DNA of 30,132 nt from Coemansia sp. RSA 922 (Eukaryota; Kickxellomycota; Kickxellomycetes; Kickxellales; Kickxellaceae): contig JANBQS010000156.1 in assembly GCA_027577415.1 (NCBI GenBank), positions 1 to 30,132 of the forward strand. The letters run 5' to 3'. Shown here in pieces: positions 28,301-30,132 of this stretch (the first letter of the stretch is position 1; each line of letters begins with the position of its first letter). The notes beneath the pieces were generated by a model that was not told the DNA's origin, did no database searches, and was given only the letters and a program-made list of their open reading frames with translations. A program made the position numbers and the translations under genes.

Positions 28301-30132
28301 GACACCGCCACCAATGCACAGACCTGCAATGGGTACGCCATTGGAACGTAAGCGCAGCAAGGCAGGGAACTGGAAACTCCACTGGCGCTGGTTAACGTAA
28401 ATGCAGTTGAGCGTAATTCCCTGTCCGGGCTTGGCCAGTTTCACCAGGTTATCAAGCTTGCGCTCCATGTCGCTCTCAGTATGCATGCCACCGCCAGCCA
28501 GTTCCGCATGGTAGCCCGCGTTGTTGATGGCAGCGACAAAGCCCTCGTTGACCGTGGTTGGAGTCATACCAGCAACCATGACTGTCGGCGCTCCCAACAC
28601 TCGAGACATTGGCGAGTCGATGTGGAGCTGGTCGTCGTGGGCGGTGCGGACTAGCTTGGGCCCAAACTCTGCTAGCCAGTTGGGAACAGTCGTGACACTT
28701 GCCAGATCCGTCTGGTACAAATCGGCCTTGGACCCCAGGTACGGCTTGAAGCTGCGAGAGACCAATGCGCCTGCACAGACGACAGGAATGCCCAAGCCCT
28801 CGATGTTCTTGTACGCTATAAACCCAAATCCACTGAGCCCACCCGGCCCAAAGTCAACAACATGAGTAACACCAGGATATCGAGTACTCAAAGACCAACT
28901 AACAGAAAGCACAAGCATACTACGCAGCAAGTACAAGGTCAGATTAGCCTCAGTGCGAATATCGTGACCATCGTCGCCAGCACGGACTACAATCTGCATG
29001 TCCTCCGAACGAAGGACCCACCCCTTCTCTACAGCCATTGAGTATGCCTCATCGGCCGCAGGCTCAAGCAGAGGGCAGTGGCACGGTGCTGTAATAGTTG
29101 TATACTGAACGGAAATCACCGGTTTGCGCTTGGGAAATGAGATACGTGACTGGTCTTGGTCTGGATCTGCCGACTCGTTGTGCAGAAACTCAACAAACTT
29201 TGCCGCGGACAATATTTCGCTGGCCACGATAAACTGGTCTACAGTGTTGGCCACGGCCAAAAAGGCGTGCTCAGCGGACGATGGCTGGCGGCTGTTAAAT
29301 TCGACAATCAACTCCTCAAGCGCAGGTTTGGTAATTCCTTGAACCAATACCATGGGACGCGACTCTGTGCCGGGATTGTGTTTACTCAGAACTTGACAAC
29401 AAGGGTAATGCAGCTGAGGGATGGCGCCTGTCAGCATTAGGATACCAAGAATCCTCTCTCCAATGTCGTATAGTGACTTCTCATTGGTAAGAGAAGCGAA
29501 GACAGCAGCAGTGGCAATACCCTGGCTGTGGCCGACAGCGACTACAAGCAATAAAAGGTTATTCAACATTTATCTCATTAGTTTATGCTTTAAATTTTTG
29601 CTTGTGTATGCCAGTTGTATGTATTACGTTGTAACTTACCATTGAAACGCTTGACTAATTCGCCAGGAGATATCCCAAGAGTCTTGTACAAAACAATGAC
29701 GTGCATCAGCTGAGTGAGCCCAACGATAGGCAATGCGACGGGTGTTGAGGTCAAGTATGGCGCATCAGGCATTGTGTCGGGCGTAGTCAGCCAAGCGAAC
29801 ACATCGAGGCCCTTGGAGTATACAAAGCTGACACGCTTATCCTGCGACTCGCGCTGCATAAAGTCGGACATGTGTGAGACAAAGTCGGATAATAGAGGGC
29901 GATAGACGTCAAACAGCCACACCGCTTCGTCCATAGTGCCGCCAAAGCCGCGTTGGCCGCCAAACAAGGCCATCAGCGAAACAGAGTCTGAAGAAAACAG
30001 CGCGGGAAGCGGAGTGGCTGACTTGTGATGGCTATCAGCGGCTGACCAAGCTGAGAAGTAGCCTCTCAGCACGCGCTGAGCAGCAGGCTTGTCGAGACTG
30101 TGTGCTTGGATAATAACGTGGATGTCGCTTTC
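19313..30132 (-). CDS. FAS: Fused beta-alpha type I fatty acid synthase, 5' end outside window, lacking the PPT domain
   Basis: Two exons are seen, joined across 29542-29639. Exon 1 is open to the window edge; the visible product is about 3,573 residues. Numbering below uses the exon-2 frame, in which the codon at 29569-29567 is residue 1. Acetyltransferase: GHSQG (Ser15) with FGGQ in exon 1. Enoyl reductase: GGRAGGHHSFED (475-486). Dehydratase: ADGNIIHVN with D311... region 1305-1347. Malonyl/palmitoyl transferase: GHSLGEF (Ser1559) and VPFHSS (His1716). These are followed without a break by alpha: carrier GKSTLQNE (Ser1962), ketoreductase GCGRGSIG (2367-2374) with YGECK (Tyr2525/Lys2529), and ketosynthase Cys2991, His3226 and His3267. 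The chain ends at KSGEYKF, where yeast Fas2 continues into its phosphopantetheinyl transferase. It makes long-chain acyl-CoA in the cytosol. About 100 N-terminal residues are probably missing from view. Confidence 0.95.
29542..29639 (-). other. Spliceosomal intron in FAS (98 bp, phase 1)
   Basis: The minus strand reads AATG|GTAAGT at the donor and TTGCTTGTAG|TCGCTGTC at the acceptor. A GAATAAC-type branch site lies about 20 bases before the acceptor. Splicing joins KRFN to VAVGHSQG in frame, restoring the acetyltransferase nucleophile elbow. Unspliced reading runs into a stop inside the intron. Confidence 0.93.

Overview
The window looks like a gene-dense, intron-poor nuclear segment of a fungus. 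My best guess is an early-diverging lineage such as Kickxellomycotina (Coemansia and relatives). The reasons are a fungal type I fatty acid synthase with the beta and alpha halves fused in one chain, short intergenic distances, only one clear intron, a pair of F-box/leucine-rich-like paralogues of a kind I associate with Kickxellales, and two small secreted double-psi beta-barrel proteins. The lineage is inference; 'fungus' is well supported.

Layout. 1-2941: convergent pair made of a TANGO2/NRDE-family protein (+, lacking only its start codon) and the biotin-carrying alpha subunit of methylcrotonoyl-CoA carboxylase (-). 3140-4631: two minus-strand genes, a Ser/Thr-rich probable GPI-anchored surface protein and an orphan. 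5243-6298: dihydroorotase (pyrimidine synthesis). 6703-10062: a small-gene island on the + strand, with two secreted double-psi beta-barrel proteins flanking two tiny Cys-motif proteins that arose by tandem duplication together with their promoters. 10296-12176: F-box/LRR-like protein. 12880-13281 and 13484-13729: orphans. 13949-16431 (-): a membrane-anchored low-complexity protein that appears to be one gene split by two +1 frame changes. 17105-18382 (-): a second, shorter F-box/LRR-like paralogue. 18383-19312: no convincing gene. 19313 to the right edge (-): fatty acid synthase, its 5' end outside the window.

How the genes relate. MCC alpha (leucine breakdown), dihydroorotase (pyrimidines) and FAS (fatty acids) are unrelated housekeeping enzymes; I see no biosynthetic cluster. 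The accessory part, about 6.5-18.4 kb, is dominated by duplicated or fast-evolving families. Several small genes there share a TATA box 113-132 bp before the ATG.

Most notable observations: (i) the fused FAS ends exactly where the phosphopantetheinyl transferase domain would begin, although the carrier protein is intact, and its last codons contain a near-consensus splice donor; (ii) the tandemly duplicated Cx4Cx10Cx2[H/C] mini-proteins; (iii) a gene whose internal 24-bp repeats reveal a frame shift.
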